DNA of 5,423 nucleotides from NCBI GenBank assembly GCA_025465405.1, contig JAODNL010000664.1, positions 1-5,423 on the forward strand, in the 5' to 3' direction. The notes beneath the pieces were generated by a model, which was not told the origin of the DNA, did not search any database, and saw only the letters and a program-made list of their open reading frames with translations. Origin of the DNA: Pseudonocardiales bacterium. Lineage in GTDB: Bacteria; Actinomycetota; Actinomycetes; Mycobacteriales; Jatrophihabitantaceae. The position numbers and the translations under genes were made by a program. This document shows positions 5,381 through 5,423 of the stretch, one piece after another. Every line of letters starts with the position of its first letter. Within the stretch, counting starts at the first letter, position 1.

Positions 5381-5423
5381 GTGAAGGCCCGGGCGACCAC
5401 CGATCGTTGGCAGACTGACGGCG
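5381..5423 (+). CDS. Start of a rightward gene, cut by the window edge; possibly a tyrosine-type integrase
   Basis: A GTG codon behind AAGGAG opens a frame that stays open to the window edge and reads VKARATTDRWQTDG. It is divergent from dprA, with 156 bases between the two starts if dprA begins at 5224. The short 'DRW.T.DG' stretch resembles N-termini of actinobacterial tyrosine recombinases, which often begin with a DRW segment before an RYG.GKRW-like segment. Fourteen residues cannot establish a family, so this is a guess. If correct, it would make the right half of the window part of an integrated element. Confidence 0.38.
   Translation, partial: MKARATTDRWQTDG

Noticed and set aside
1..5423. 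tRNA or rRNA genes, CRISPR arrays, insertion-sequence ends and long direct repeats
   Set aside because: None was seen when reading both strands by eye; short or diverged copies cannot be excluded without a computed search.

Overview
The window looks like chromosomal DNA of a high-GC actinobacterium, probably a mycolic-acid former or a related soil genus. Evidence is the strong GC bias at third codon positions, GTG starts, 4-base ATGA/GTGA gene overlaps, and the pairing of an SCP-x-type thiolase with a small zinc-ribbon/OB-fold (DUF35) protein, a hallmark of actinobacterial steroid and branched acyl-CoA catabolism. The species cannot be fixed from the sequence.

Left part (1-3487): a divergent promoter region (95-253) separates the start of a leftward FAD-dependent oxidoreductase (ferredoxin-reductase-like, cut by the window edge) from a rightward four-gene operon. 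The operon order is amidohydrolase-like protein, enoyl-CoA hydratase/isomerase-family protein, SCP-x-like thiolase/aldolase, zinc-ribbon OB-fold partner. All three internal junctions are 4-base start/stop overlaps, so the genes are probably co-translated and form one acyl-CoA degradation module. Three of its proteins depart from the textbook active site of their family: the amidohydrolase lacks the HxH pair and the metal-binding Asp, the crotonase lacks both hydratase glutamates, and the thiolase has Glu in place of the GHP histidine. The chemistry is therefore likely not what the family names imply.

Centre (3488-3567): a short convergent intergenic region contains a GC-rich hairpin that could terminate transcription from both sides.

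Right part (3568-5423): a leftward two-gene unit consists of a short DprA-family protein (SLOG/Rossmann core, no C-terminal winged helix) followed, with a 4-base overlap, by a ComF-like zinc-ribbon phosphoribosyltransferase. The phosphoribosyltransferase frame is broken by a one-base frameshift just after the PRPP-binding loop, and its conserved C-terminal part continues in another frame. The region is visibly less GC-rich than the operon (34/60 G+C at 3961-4020 against 42/60 at 1561-1620), which suggests separate acquisition. At the far right a rightward gene begins at 5381 behind a strong Shine-Dalgarno sequence. Only 14 codons are visible; they faintly resemble the start of a tyrosine-type integrase.

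The most interesting candidates are the dprA-phosphoribosyltransferase pair (a possible nucleotide- or DNA-centred conflict system, now with a broken second gene) and the catabolic operon with its three altered active sites.
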